DNA of 22,308 nucleotides from NCBI GenBank assembly GCA_022360535.1, contig JAKSCP010000037.1:1-22308 (forward strand), in the 5' to 3' direction. A program made the translations under genes and the position numbers. The notes beneath the pieces are model-generated. The model was not told where the DNA came from. It made no database searches and was given only the letters and a program-made list of their open reading frames with translations. This DNA comes from Pseudomonadales bacterium (GTDB taxonomy: Bacteria; Pseudomonadota; Gammaproteobacteria; Pseudomonadales; Pseudohongiellaceae). Below, one piece after another: positions 7,609-15,224 of this stretch (the first letter of the stretch is position 1; the number at the start of each line of letters is the position of its first letter).

Positions 7609-8993
7609 TAAGATTTGCCGTCATTCTCTGAATGCACTTCCGTTACCACTGAAGTCACGCTACCAGTAGCCAGGCGTGAACGCAGCCGGTCTTTTTCGTT
7701 TACTTGATCAGTGCTCTGTATAACCTCTCCAGATTCGGAGTAAGTGATGCTGTAGCCCCGCGCCAGCACTTGCAGCGGACTGACTGCGTTAAGACTGCGG
7801 GCAAGTTGCTCCAGTTGGCTGTTGCTGCGTTCTAATTGGGTCTCAATGCCATTTGTCACCCGTTGGAATTCTGCTCGCAGTCTGCGCCCAGTCTCGGCGA
7901 GACGGTGCAGTGGAGACCTTGCATAGAGCGCCCGTTTTCGCTGCGTGATTTCAGCGTCAACCTGCTGAACCTTGTTCGAAATAGCGCGCCGCATCTGAAT
8001 TTCAAGCCTGTCCAAACCCTGAGCATGTTCCATGAGTCTGCGATCAGGGCGCTTTAGTTGTTTGATGAGCCAGCCCAGGTTGTTGCGTTGCTCACCAATG
8101 GTATTTCCAATGCTGGAAGACAACTGCTGTTGGTAACCAGCCAGATAGTCCAAATAGTCCTGCTGATCGGGACTCATCAATTCAGCGGCAGCGGAAGGGG
8201 TGGGCGCGCGTAAGTCCGCAACGAAGTCGGCGATAGTAAAATCAATTTCATGACCAACGGCGCTGGTGACGGGGAGCTCGCTTTCAAAAATGGCTCTTGC
8301 TACTGATTCTTCATTGAAGGCCTGCAAGTCCTCCAGGGAGCCACCACCTCTACCAATTATCAGGGCTTCCAACCCGAGTTTGTCGCGCAATGTGTTCGCC
8401 AGGGTAATTGCGTTGACGATTTCAGTGGGGGCTTCCATGCCCTGAACTGCTACCGGAAGTAGTGTTATTCTGATAGCCGGAAAGCGACGCCTAAATACTG
8501 TAAGCATGTCACGGATAGCAGCACCGGTTTGAGAAGTGATAATTCCAATGTGCTGAAACTCAGAGCCGACTTCCTGTTTATGATCTTCATCGAACAAGCC
8601 TTCAATCTGCAGCTTATTCTTTAATTCTTCGAAAGCCCGCCGTAGCGCACCATCACCGGCTTCCTCCATGGACTCCGCGATGAGTTGATAGTCTCCACGG
8701 CCTTCATAAATGCTGAGGCGTCCCCGTATCACAACTTGCATACCATTGCTCGGTCGAAACTTGAGCAAGCGATTGCGATTGCGGAACATGGCGCAACGGA
8801 GTTGAGAGTTCTTGTCCTTGAGGGTGAGATACCAATGGCCAGACGCGGGTGTGGCGAGATTAGATATCTCGCCCTCAACAGCTACGGCTGGAAAGTTTGT
8901 TTCCAGCAGCGAGCGGGCTAACCTATTTAGGCTGCTTACAGAAAGAACCGACTCTGCAGAGTCAGCTGGTTTGGATTGCGGTAAATCGGCCAT
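7608..8993 (-). CDS. xseA: Exodeoxyribonuclease VII large subunit
   Basis: This 461-residue protein (456 in E. coli) is the large subunit of exonuclease VII, which with several copies of XseB degrades single-stranded DNA from both ends in repair and recombination. An N-terminal OB-fold (about 17-110, with VAVEGEISNL and GHWYLTLKD) binds DNA. The nuclease domain follows, with the family signatures GRGGGSLEDL (214-223), VGHEIDFTIAD (246-256) and RAPTPSAAAE (262-271). A long coiled-coil region (about 280-400) and a C-terminal segment with ARGYSI complete it. xseB is not in the window. The ATG at 8993 agrees with the usual start of the OB domain. Confidence 0.97.
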   Translation of the reverse strand: MADLPQSKPADSAESVLSVSSLNRLARSLLETNFPAVAVEGEISNLATPASGHWYLTLKDKNSQLRCAMFRNRNRLLKFRPSNGMQVVIRGRLSIYEGRGDYQLIAESMEEAGDGALRRAFEELKNKLQIEGLFDEDHKQEVGSEFQHIGIITSQTGAAIRDMLTVFRRRFPAIRITLLPVAVQGMEAPTEIVNAITLANTLRDKLGLEALIIGRGGGSLEDLQAFNEESVARAIFESELPVTSAVGHEIDFTIADFVADLRAPTPSAAAELMSPDQQDYLDYLAGYQQQLSSSIGNTIGEQRNNLGWLIKQLKRPDRRLMEHAQGLDRLEIQMRRAISNKVQQVDAEITQRKRALYARSPLHRLAETGRRLRAEFQRVTNGIETQLERSNSQLEQLARSLNAVSPLQVLARGYSITYSESGEVIQSTDQVNEKDRLRSRLATGSVTSVVTEVHSENDGKS

Positions 8994-9087
8994 GGGCTAA
9001 GTCTAACCCAGGGCTCTCTACTTGGTCATGGGAGGGAAGGTTCTGTGACAATCTGGAAAGGTAATTAGCCAGCAGAGTGCCAACGGG

Positions 9088-9117
9088 AAAACCTGATCCT
9101 CATGGCAGAAGATCAGG
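9088..9117 (-). terminator. Factor-independent terminator after the small secreted protein gene
   Basis: On the minus strand CCTGATC (from 9117) and GATCAGG (to 9092) form a perfect 7-bp stem with a 12-base loop, followed directly by TTTT (9091-9088). It lies about 25 bases past the TAA of the gene at 9141-9560. Its U-run is short, but position and strand fit a terminator that separates this gene from xseA. Confidence 0.6.
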
Positions 9118-9140
9118 CTCCATTGCGCTATGAAAGCGGA

Positions 9141-9560
9141 TTAGCTACCGGCCAGTACGCTGGCGTCAGCCTTGGTAAAACTCTCTTCGTTACGCAGACT
9201 GCCGTCGGTGTCATAGGAAATCACATCAACACGATTACCAGCAGGTCCAAAAGGAAAAGTAATCTTGAGGAAAGCCGCTGTGCCGCTATTGGTGACTAGA
9301 CCTGCAGTAATGGCATAACTTTTGGACATGCCGATCGCAGACCACTCACATGCGCCGTCACCGGTAGACTCCAGCTCGAAAACCTCATCGCCGTATTTAT
9401 GCGATTCGTCCAGGCTTTTGATAATGAGAGTACACTGGCCGTTTCCGTTATCGTCACCGGCGGACTTATAAGTACCGTCAATTAAGGATTCTGCTTGAGT
9501 GTTGGTAGCAAGCAGGGCTGTGGTCAACAAGCTAGAAAGCAACAAGATAGGTTTTTTCAT
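9141..9560 (-). CDS. Small secreted protein of unknown function
   Basis: This 139-residue protein begins with a clear signal peptide (MKKPILLLSSLLTTALLATN), probably cut after TQA near residue 23. The mature part of about 116 residues is polar and beta-rich, with two cysteines (in GQCTLII and GACEWSA) that could form a disulfide. I do not recognise a family. Phrases such as LIDGTYKSAGDDNGNGQC suggest a small periplasmic beta-sandwich or lipocalin-like domain, but that is only an impression. AGGTGA precedes the ATG. Upstream is a candidate FNR-type promoter, and downstream a terminator, so it is probably a single-gene unit. Confidence 0.75.
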   Translation of the reverse strand: MKKPILLLSSLLTTALLATNTQAESLIDGTYKSAGDDNGNGQCTLIIKSLDESHKYGDEVFELESTGDGACEWSAIGMSKSYAITAGLVTNSGTAAFLKITFPFGPAGNRVDVISYDTDGSLRNEESFTKADASVLAGS

Positions 9561-9591
9561 AATTCACCTGTTTCTCTACAAATTCTAATAA

Positions 9592-9609
9592 GCGCCGACA
9601 ACCCGGCGC
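9592..9609 (-). other. GC-rich hairpin between transporter and secreted protein genes
   Basis: GCGCCG (9592-9597) and CGGCGC (9604-9609) form a perfect 6-bp GC stem with a six-base loop. On the minus strand it is followed by TTATTAGAATTTG. It could end the transporter transcript. If the promoter proposed at 9636-9676 is right, it instead lies about 20-37 bases into the 5' leader of the secreted-protein mRNA. Confidence 0.45.
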
Positions 9610-9635
9610 ACACAAACCTATTGGTCTAGGCAGCC

Positions 9636-9676
9636 ATACTAAAGGGCCTTTGGGCCAGGGATTTGACTTAGATCAA
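9636..9676 (-). promoter_or_regulatory. Candidate FNR/ANR-type promoter
   Basis: TTGACTTAGATCAA (9663-9676) matches the FNR/ANR consensus TTGAT-N4-ATCAA at nine of ten positions. Its centre, 9669.5, lies about 41 bases upstream of the start point predicted by the minus-strand -10-like hexamer TAGTAT (9641-9636), which is the class II activator geometry. The box overlaps the stop codon of the transporter gene and would drive the secreted-protein gene (ATG at 9560) with a leader of about 68 bases. No good -35 is present, as expected for an activator-dependent promoter. Confidence 0.5.
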
Positions 9677-10938
9677 GATCGGCGGAGTAATCCGTCAGCG
9701 GGCTGGGTGGCACTATTCTCGACGCTGTCGTGATTGGCGGCGAATAGAGCCAGGGTCGCGTTAGCGGTGACGTTGGCAGCGGTAATGAACATATCCACAA
9801 CCAGATCGATGGCAATAAGTATTCCAATACCTGCCACCGGCAGACCCAAGGACACATAAACAGGCGTCATAATCAGCAGGCCGCCGCTGGGTATGCCGGG
9901 AGAATAGAAGCTGAGTAAGCCTATCGATAGGGCGATTACAATGAGTTGAGGTGGGTCCAGGTCGATGCCATACAAAACAGCAATGAAGTAAGTTCCGGCG
10001 GTGCGGGCCAAAGGTGAGGCAAATTTAAACAGCGAGACAGCAATTGGAAGAACTAAGCCCGATGTCTTTTCTGGCACACCAAGTGTGGAAGTGGCATTTA
10101 CTGTCGCAGGTAATGCGGCCAATGACGAGCGAGTGCTGAAGCCAATGATTTGCAGAGGGGCCAGGGCGCGGGCAAAGTGCACTGGATTGACTCCAAGCCA
10201 CCAGACTAATCCATACAAACTGACCGCCAGTAACACGATCAGACCGCAAGTGATGAAAAGGAAACTAGCCAGAGCCGTAATCACTTGTGCACCCAAAGTG
10301 GCTACGATTGGAAATACCAAAGCAAAGATACCAAAAGGGGCGAGATTCATTACCCAGCGAATCAATACATACATGGTGTTTTTGATAGCACCGAACAATT
10401 CTGTCACTGCATGGCGCTTTTCCGTTTCTATCTGCAACAAAGCCACGGCAAACAAGCCCGTAAAAACCATCAATGGAAGAATATCGCCGGCAGCAGCTGC
10501 AGCGATTGGGTTGGACGGAACAAGAGAGATGAGCCAGTCACTGAAAGGGGGCAGGGCGGTTTCTTCGCCGAGGTTTGACCCTGTTAATTCAAGTAGTGCG
10601 TCGCTGGCACTGGGGTCGATGCTCAGTCTCATAACTAAGGGTGCTGCGAACAGGAATGCAAAGCTGCTGGAAAGCGCAATCATGGCGACTATGAAGCCAA
10701 GGGTTCGCGCGCCCAGTTTTAGTACGTCAGAGCCGGTTTCGTTTCCGGCAATAGCTGTTATGAGCAAGGCCATTAACAGAGGAATCACCGTCATACGAAT
10801 GGCGTTGACCCATAGCAAACCTATAGGCGAGATGTAGGCTTCGAGATTGAGTGCGCTTAGCTCGGAATCTGCTGCTACCAATAATCCGCAAACCAGTCCC
10901 AGACTTAGACCCAGCAAGATTTGGGTGGAGTGCCGCAT
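9673..10938 (-). CDS. Divergent SDF-family (dicarboxylate/amino acid:cation) symporter
   Basis: This 421-residue polytopic membrane protein has the overall plan of the glutamate/dicarboxylate symporter (SDF/DAACS) family. The HP1 loop motif STRSSLAALP is at 268-277, the HP2 loop SPGIPSGG at 346-353, and the last helix carries DMFITAANVTAN (382-393). Secondary carriers of this family bring C4-dicarboxylates or acidic/neutral amino acids in with sodium or protons. Three family hallmarks are changed. The helix-7 NMDGT segment that binds sodium is replaced by FKFAS (304-308). The substrate-binding Arg of the last helix is Ile385. The sodium-binding Asp near it is Asn393. Substrate and coupling ion are therefore open. 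It follows the membrane-protein gene at 10946 by seven bases, so the two probably form an operon. Confidence 0.85.
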   Translation of the reverse strand: MRHSTQILLGLSLGLVCGLLVAADSELSALNLEAYISPIGLLWVNAIRMTVIPLLMALLITAIAGNETGSDVLKLGARTLGFIVAMIALSSSFAFLFAAPLVMRLSIDPSASDALLELTGSNLGEETALPPFSDWLISLVPSNPIAAAAAGDILPLMVFTGLFAVALLQIETEKRHAVTELFGAIKNTMYVLIRWVMNLAPFGIFALVFPIVATLGAQVITALASFLFITCGLIVLLAVSLYGLVWWLGVNPVHFARALAPLQIIGFSTRSSLAALPATVNATSTLGVPEKTSGLVLPIAVSLFKFASPLARTAGTYFIAVLYGIDLDPPQLIVIALSIGLLSFYSPGIPSGGLLIMTPVYVSLGLPVAGIGILIAIDLVVDMFITAANVTANATLALFAANHDSVENSATQPADGLLRRS

Positions 10939-10945
10939 TCAGAGA

Positions 10946-11620
10946 TTATGCCGAATCCCATCCGGCCCTGCGATCAATATTTTTCCAGCCCCAGCCAGCC
11001 AGTAAAAAGTTTATGTGGATCAGGAGAGCAAGAGTCCATTCAAAAGCGTCTTCATAGTCATCATAGTTTGAGAGCAATACGTCGAGGAAGAGGGTTAACA
11101 CACCTGTGCTGAGAATTATGAGGCATAACCTGAGCTGCCAGACTTGACTGGGCTCTTTCACATTTAATATATCAAGGCGATAGACCACTAACAGTTGGCA
11201 TAGATAAGTCAGTGTGAAGTAGAAAATGATACCTATGCGCCGCGCCAATCGGAAATTATCTCCAGCCGCACCAAGCGCAACGGTGTACATCACCAGAGCA
11301 ACAACGGCGAACAATCCCAGATAACGCACAGTTCTTTTCTGGTGCCCAAACCTTGCAAGCTGATCAGAACATTGGAACCAGTAATGAAGGTAGAGTAGTG
11401 CGATGGGTAACATGGTAGCCTTGAAGAAGTAGTAAGCTGTGCCTTGCCGGCCAGTTGCACTGATTGATGTGCAACTATCCCAATACGGAATGCACCAGGG
11501 CACGAACCCTTCGCTTGCGGCGATGAAATAATTGATGTTGATTGCCAGTGTTGGCAATACAAACAATAGAGTGGCTGTGGTGGCGATGTTTAAATGCCAG
11601 TGATTGGCAGCATTAGTCAT
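10946..11620 (-). CDS. Six-helix membrane protein, possibly Frag1/DRAM/Sfk1-like
   Basis: This 224-residue integral membrane protein has about six hydrophobic helices. The first is followed by an external loop with WCIPYWDSCTSISATG, whose two cysteines could pair. The C-terminal helix includes HINFLLAGWGW. Size, helix count and the P-Y-x(n)-S-x-T-G loop recall Frag1/DRAM/Sfk1 proteins, which in eukaryotes affect GPI anchors, autophagy or lipid distribution; this is a tentative resemblance only. The ATG at 11620 is chosen because longer starts would run into the divergent gene and add a polar extension before helix 1. It is first in a likely two-gene operon with the transporter. Only 24 bp separate it from the divergent Omp85 gene, so promoters must overlap coding DNA. 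Confidence 0.6.
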   Translation of the reverse strand: MTNAANHWHLNIATTATLLFVLPTLAININYFIAASEGFVPWCIPYWDSCTSISATGRQGTAYYFFKATMLPIALLYLHYWFQCSDQLARFGHQKRTVRYLGLFAVVALVMYTVALGAAGDNFRLARRIGIIFYFTLTYLCQLLVVYRLDILNVKEPSQVWQLRLCLIILSTGVLTLFLDVLLSNYDDYEDAFEWTLALLIHINFLLAGWGWKNIDRRAGWDSA

Positions 11621-11644
11621 CGTATTACTTAGAGTTAAAAATTC

Positions 11645-13399
11645 ATGACCGTACACTATGGTAACAAGAAATTGTCGATCAGGAGTGTTCCAGTCAGGTG
11701 GAGTTGGCAGCAAACCTGCGTTGCGGTGCTCTGTCTGGTTTGCCTGGGCACTGCTACTTCAAATGAGGTGCATGCTGCTGATGTTCTTACCTGCAACGAA
11801 AACTTCTCTGTAGCGGATGGCAACTATCCCTTCTTGCGGCAAACTCCCATTGCCGATGTGGTCAATTCTTCGGTCAATATCGGTGCTATACACTACAGTC
11901 GGCTGACCATTTTCAACGAAGACAATCCCGATGAGAACAACGCGCTTTACCGTTGGGCCAATAGCATTCATTTTCTCACTCGGCAGCGGACGATCGACCA
12001 ACAATTGTTATTCAAAGAAGGGGACATGGTAGAAGCAAGATTGCTGGATGAGTCGGCACGACTTCTGAGAGACCAGGATTATCTGTTCGACTCGGATATC
12101 AGAATTGCCAGTCTCTGCGATAACGAGGCGATTATTGAAGTTATTACCAAGGACAATTGGTCGTTGACACCTAATCTCTCCTTCGATCGCTCAGGGGGTG
12201 ACAACACTTACTCTATTGGAATTCGAGAAAGTAACTTATTTGGTCGGGGTAAACTGCTGGCTATCTCCCAGGGTGAAGATTTGGAGCGCGAGTCCACCGA
12301 ATTCATTTATGAAGATCCCAATGTGTTTGGCTCGCGGGTAGTCAATAAGACAACATTTGTTGATAGCGATGATGGCGAACAACAGTTGTTTGAGTTGGCG
12401 CTGCCATTTTTCTCTCTCGATAGCCGCCAGAGTTGGGGAGTGAGATTTAACAGGGAAACTCGCGAAGACACGCAGTATCTGCTGGGTGATGCAGTGTCAG
12501 AGGTTTTGCACGACATTGATTCTGGAGAATTGCTTTACGGATGGTCGCGGGGTTTGCAGGATGATCGCTTTACTCGATGGACTGCTGGTGTTCGTTATCA
12601 GCGTGATCGATTTAGTGCAGTCCCTGGTTTGCCATTACCGCTTCGAAGCCCAAGGGAGCGGGAGTTAACATATCCCTTTGTTCAAGTTGAATTGGGTGAG
12701 AATCGCTACGCCACCTCGTTTAACTTTGATGAAATATATCGCACTGAAGACATCTATGTCGGTGCAAGTTTTAGGACTAGCCTTGGTTATGCCTCAGATA
12801 CCCTGGGCTCTGACCAGGATCGACTAATCGTCAACGGGCAATTCAGTGATACCTTACGCTATGATAGTCGCAGGCTCTGGCAGTACAGTCTGAATTGGGA
12901 AGGGATATACAATTTTGAGTCAGACCAATCGGAAGATGTGTTAATCAGTTTTTCCACACGTTATTTCTACAGACAATCCAGTCGCTGGTCATTCTTCACC
13001 AGTCTGCAAGGAAGCTTCAGTAATAATCTGAGTGGGGAGCGTCAGATACTCATGGGTGGAGACAGAGGGACGCGAGCATTCGATACGCGTTTTCAGGCAG
13101 GTGATCGCAGCTTAGTACTTAGCGTAGAAGAACGACTGCATACAGATATACATATCCTGAATCTAGTGCGTGTTGGAGCGGCGGCATTCTTCGATGTGGG
13201 GCGAGCATGGGAACCAGGTGCCGAGAGCGGTCTCGACGATCCCTGGCTGGCAAATGTTGGAGTTGGTTTGAGGCTGATGTCCAGCAAGGCTGCTTCGAGT
13301 CGCATCGCCCATATCGACTTCGCCATTCCGGTGACCAACCAGGATCATCCTGCAGTCGACGACTTCCTGATTGCCTTCAATATTAAGAGTCGTTTCTGA
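11645..13399 (+). CDS. Omp85-superfamily outer-membrane protein with one POTRA domain
   Basis: This 584-residue exported protein has a long basic N-region, a hydrophobic signal near 23-38 and a likely cut after VHA near residue 44. One POTRA-like unit follows at about 77-170, with the typical QQLLFKEGD helix start and the VITKDNWSL end strand. The rest (about 175-584) is a 16-strand-type barrel. It includes the loop-6 region GGDRGTRAF (471-479), a late FDVGRAWEPG strand and a terminal phenylalanine, as in BamA/TamA relatives. Such proteins insert or export other proteins or lipids at the outer membrane. A single visible POTRA distinguishes it from BamA (five) and TamA (three). The specific client is unknown. 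Confidence 0.8.
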   Translation: MTVHYGNKKLSIRSVPVRWSWQQTCVAVLCLVCLGTATSNEVHAADVLTCNENFSVADGNYPFLRQTPIADVVNSSVNIGAIHYSRLTIFNEDNPDENNALYRWANSIHFLTRQRTIDQQLLFKEGDMVEARLLDESARLLRDQDYLFDSDIRIASLCDNEAIIEVITKDNWSLTPNLSFDRSGGDNTYSIGIRESNLFGRGKLLAISQGEDLERESTEFIYEDPNVFGSRVVNKTTFVDSDDGEQQLFELALPFFSLDSRQSWGVRFNRETREDTQYLLGDAVSEVLHDIDSGELLYGWSRGLQDDRFTRWTAGVRYQRDRFSAVPGLPLPLRSPRERELTYPFVQVELGENRYATSFNFDEIYRTEDIYVGASFRTSLGYASDTLGSDQDRLIVNGQFSDTLRYDSRRLWQYSLNWEGIYNFESDQSEDVLISFSTRYFYRQSSRWSFFTSLQGSFSNNLSGERQILMGGDRGTRAFDTRFQAGDRSLVLSVEERLHTDIHILNLVRVGAAAFFDVGRAWEPGAESGLDDPWLANVGVGLRLMSSKAASSRIAHIDFAIPVTNQDHPAVDDFLIAFNIKSRF

Positions 13400-13423
13400 C
13401 TGATCGTGAGCTGGTGCTAGGAA

Positions 13424-13441
13424 TAACGCCATGCGGCGTTA
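13424..13441. terminator. GC-rich hairpin between convergent genes
   Basis: TAACGCC (13424-13430) and GGCGTTA (13435-13441) form a perfect 7-bp stem with a four-base loop. It sits in the 70-bp gap between the ends of the Omp85 gene (+) and the peroxidase gene (-). Neither strand has a T-run after the stem, so a bidirectional terminator is suggested by position only. Confidence 0.4.
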
Positions 13442-13469
13442 GCATCCATCCTGGTCAGCAACACTGAAA

Positions 13470-14738
13470 TTATTGTGTGGGGTCTGGTGATGCCAGCCAC
13501 CGGGAATCTGTAGTCAGCGGTGCTGTCAGGCTGTGCATAAATGCTTCCAGCTGACGCAATTCCACCGGCCGCAAACCCAATGGTTTTGCTTCGTTATGAC
13601 TCAGCATGGAGACCGGCGCTTCATTGTAGTGTTGCATGACTTCTTGCAGCGTTTTGAGCTGGCCGCCATGCATGTAAGGGGCGGTTTCAGACACGTTTCT
13701 TAAGGTGGGTGTCTTGTGTGCACCCACCAGTTCATTAGTATCCCTGGCGAATCTCAACTCGACGCAGTCCGCGGCCTCGGCATCGCTGTAGTCTCCCAGA
13801 CAGTTGAATTCATCTTCTCTGGCAAGGCGGATACCGTCGTAACGGCCCATGGGAGGCAGATTGCCACTTAGGGACAGCACGCCAGTATTGTGAAAATCAT
13901 GATTGGTGAACAGGGGTCCATTGTGGCAGCTTACGCACTGTCCCTTGCCGATAAAGAGTCTCAGCCCGGCGATTTCCTCATCGCTCAGGGCATCACTGCC
14001 GTCGATTGCATTGGACTGGAGCAATGATTCGGCGTAGTCATCAAAACGACTCGCTCCTGGCAGAAGTTTGCGCTGATAGGCTGCAAGCGCCTTACCGACA
14101 TTGGCAAAAACAGTATTGATAGCAGTGCGTTGTTTAATATCGAGCTGGTTCCAATTTTCAATGGCTTGCGAGCTGGTCAATGGTGATGCTGAGTCAATTG
14201 TTTGAGGGAGCTCTGGCGGTGGGCCAAACAAAGTTGTATATAAGCTGAGATATAAAGGGTCAGATGTAACTAATTTGCTGACGCTTAGCCTGTCTGTGTT
14301 GTGTTCATGTGAACTCTCAAGTGGGGCCAGTGCTTGCGCCCACTGACTGTCCTTGCGACCATCCCAGTAGTACCAGGGGCTATGGGAGAGTCCCACCAGG
14401 CTCGGTGCGTGTCGTTCTCCGATTCCGACACCCACAGCTAGTGCCAGGCCATCAGTAAAGTACAATTCTGGTTTGTGGCAGGTGGCACACGCTACGGTGT
14501 TGCTTCCACTTAGCCGTGTGTCGAAGTAAAGGCGATGCCCCAACTCTGCGGCCAGGCTGGAATCTGCTACAGCGTTGCTGGGATCAGGTGTCAGTGCGGG
14601 TAACTGACTCAAGGCCATGGACTGAATCAGTGCGCTTTCCTGATCGCTCCAGTTGTCTGGCAGAGGCACACTGAGTGTATTCCAGGCGACGACACCCAGT
14701 CCTAGGGCCACCAGGGCAATGGATGCTATGGTTTTCAC
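13470..14738 (-). CDS. Di-heme cytochrome c peroxidase / MauG family protein
   Basis: This 422-residue exported protein has two c-type heme sites, Cys84-x-x-Cys87-His88 (CATCH) and Cys268-x-x-Cys271-His272 (CVSCH). The N-terminal hydrophobic segment (about 4-20) is a signal or anchor. Family motifs include YYWDGRKDSQWAQAL after the first heme and APYMHGGQLKTLQEV near the C-terminus (Met356/His357). Bacterial cytochrome c peroxidases reduce hydrogen peroxide in the periplasm with electrons from small cytochromes, while MauG relatives oxidise protein residues. The class cannot be fixed without structural comparison. It begins with GTG, overlapping the stop of the YtkA-like gene by four bases (GTGA), so the two are translationally coupled. 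Confidence 0.92.
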   Translation of the reverse strand: MKTIASIALVALGLGVVAWNTLSVPLPDNWSDQESALIQSMALSQLPALTPDPSNAVADSSLAAELGHRLYFDTRLSGSNTVACATCHKPELYFTDGLALAVGVGIGERHAPSLVGLSHSPWYYWDGRKDSQWAQALAPLESSHEHNTDRLSVSKLVTSDPLYLSLYTTLFGPPPELPQTIDSASPLTSSQAIENWNQLDIKQRTAINTVFANVGKALAAYQRKLLPGASRFDDYAESLLQSNAIDGSDALSDEEIAGLRLFIGKGQCVSCHNGPLFTNHDFHNTGVLSLSGNLPPMGRYDGIRLAREDEFNCLGDYSDAEAADCVELRFARDTNELVGAHKTPTLRNVSETAPYMHGGQLKTLQEVMQHYNEAPVSMLSHNEAKPLGLRPVELRQLEAFMHSLTAPLTTDSRWLASPDPTQ

Positions 14739-15154
14739 AGTGAAAAATCCAGCGTCGCAATATCGGTTCCCGCATCAGTCTCGATACTGAAGTTAATCTC
14801 CCATCTGCCTGGCATATGAAAGCGAATGCCTTCTATCAGATAACGCCCAGCGCTAATTTCCCGAGTGACTTGTGGCAACGTGGGTAAGCCATGATCATGG
14901 TCGGGCATTCCGCCTGCCACGGAGATAGTCGCATTCTGAATCGGTTGATTGTCGGCGGTTAGTAGTGTCATCTCCCAACTATGGATGCGATTTATCTCGA
15001 TAGGGTCAAGCAGGCTGTTTACTTGCAGCAGGTTCCCTGCCCGAGTTTCAGTTTCCAGGGGCCTATCCTGTGCTATCGAATTGACCGAATAAGAAGACAA
15101 ACAGCCGCAATACAGCAGAGTCAGTAACAAGGGTCGCGACAAATTGAGTTGCAT
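14735..15154 (-). CDS. Exported YtkA-like domain protein
   Basis: This 139-residue protein has an N-terminal export signal ending near SIAQD (about residue 28). The rest is a YtkA/FixH-like beta-sandwich: a WEMTLLTADNQPI strand pair, the histidine-rich loop GGMPDHDHGLPTLP, and the closing GIRFHMPGRWEINFSI strands. Proteins with this domain often lie beside cytochromes or copper-handling genes, and the His/Met residues of the loop suggest metal binding. Its four-base overlap with the peroxidase gene makes a maturation or partner role for that enzyme plausible; this is inferred from context. An extended -10 promoter is seen 60 bases upstream. Confidence 0.75.
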   Translation of the reverse strand: MQLNLSRPLLLTLLYCGCLSSYSVNSIAQDRPLETETRAGNLLQVNSLLDPIEINRIHSWEMTLLTADNQPIQNATISVAGGMPDHDHGLPTLPQVTREISAGRYLIEGIRFHMPGRWEINFSIETDAGTDIATLDFSL

Positions 15155-15215
15155 GGTGTCAGGGAGAGTGAGATCAACCAGTGAAACTTGGATACGAGAG
15201 AGTTCTCAGTATTGA

Positions 15216-15224
15216 ATTATAACA
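15216..15224 (-). promoter_or_regulatory. Extended -10 promoter for the YtkA-peroxidase operon
   Basis: On the minus strand TGTTATAAT (15224-15216) is a perfect extended -10 element (TGnTATAAT). No good -35 hexamer is found 16-18 bases upstream, as is common for extended -10 promoters. The start point would be near 15209, giving a 5' leader of about 55 bases before the ATG at 15154. The inverted repeat at 15231-15250 would cover roughly -22 to -41 and may be an operator. Confidence 0.55.

Noticed and set aside
9644..9656. GGCC-rich hairpin after the transporter stop
   Set aside because: Only a 4-bp self-complementary GGCC stem; it falls within the candidate FNR promoter and is likely chance.
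10001..10837. 278-codon open frame on + strand opposite the SDF transporter
   Set aside because: It is long, but the composition (many Lys, Arg, Ala, Thr, Asn) is that of an antisense shadow; the minus-strand protein has clear family motifs and helices across the same span.
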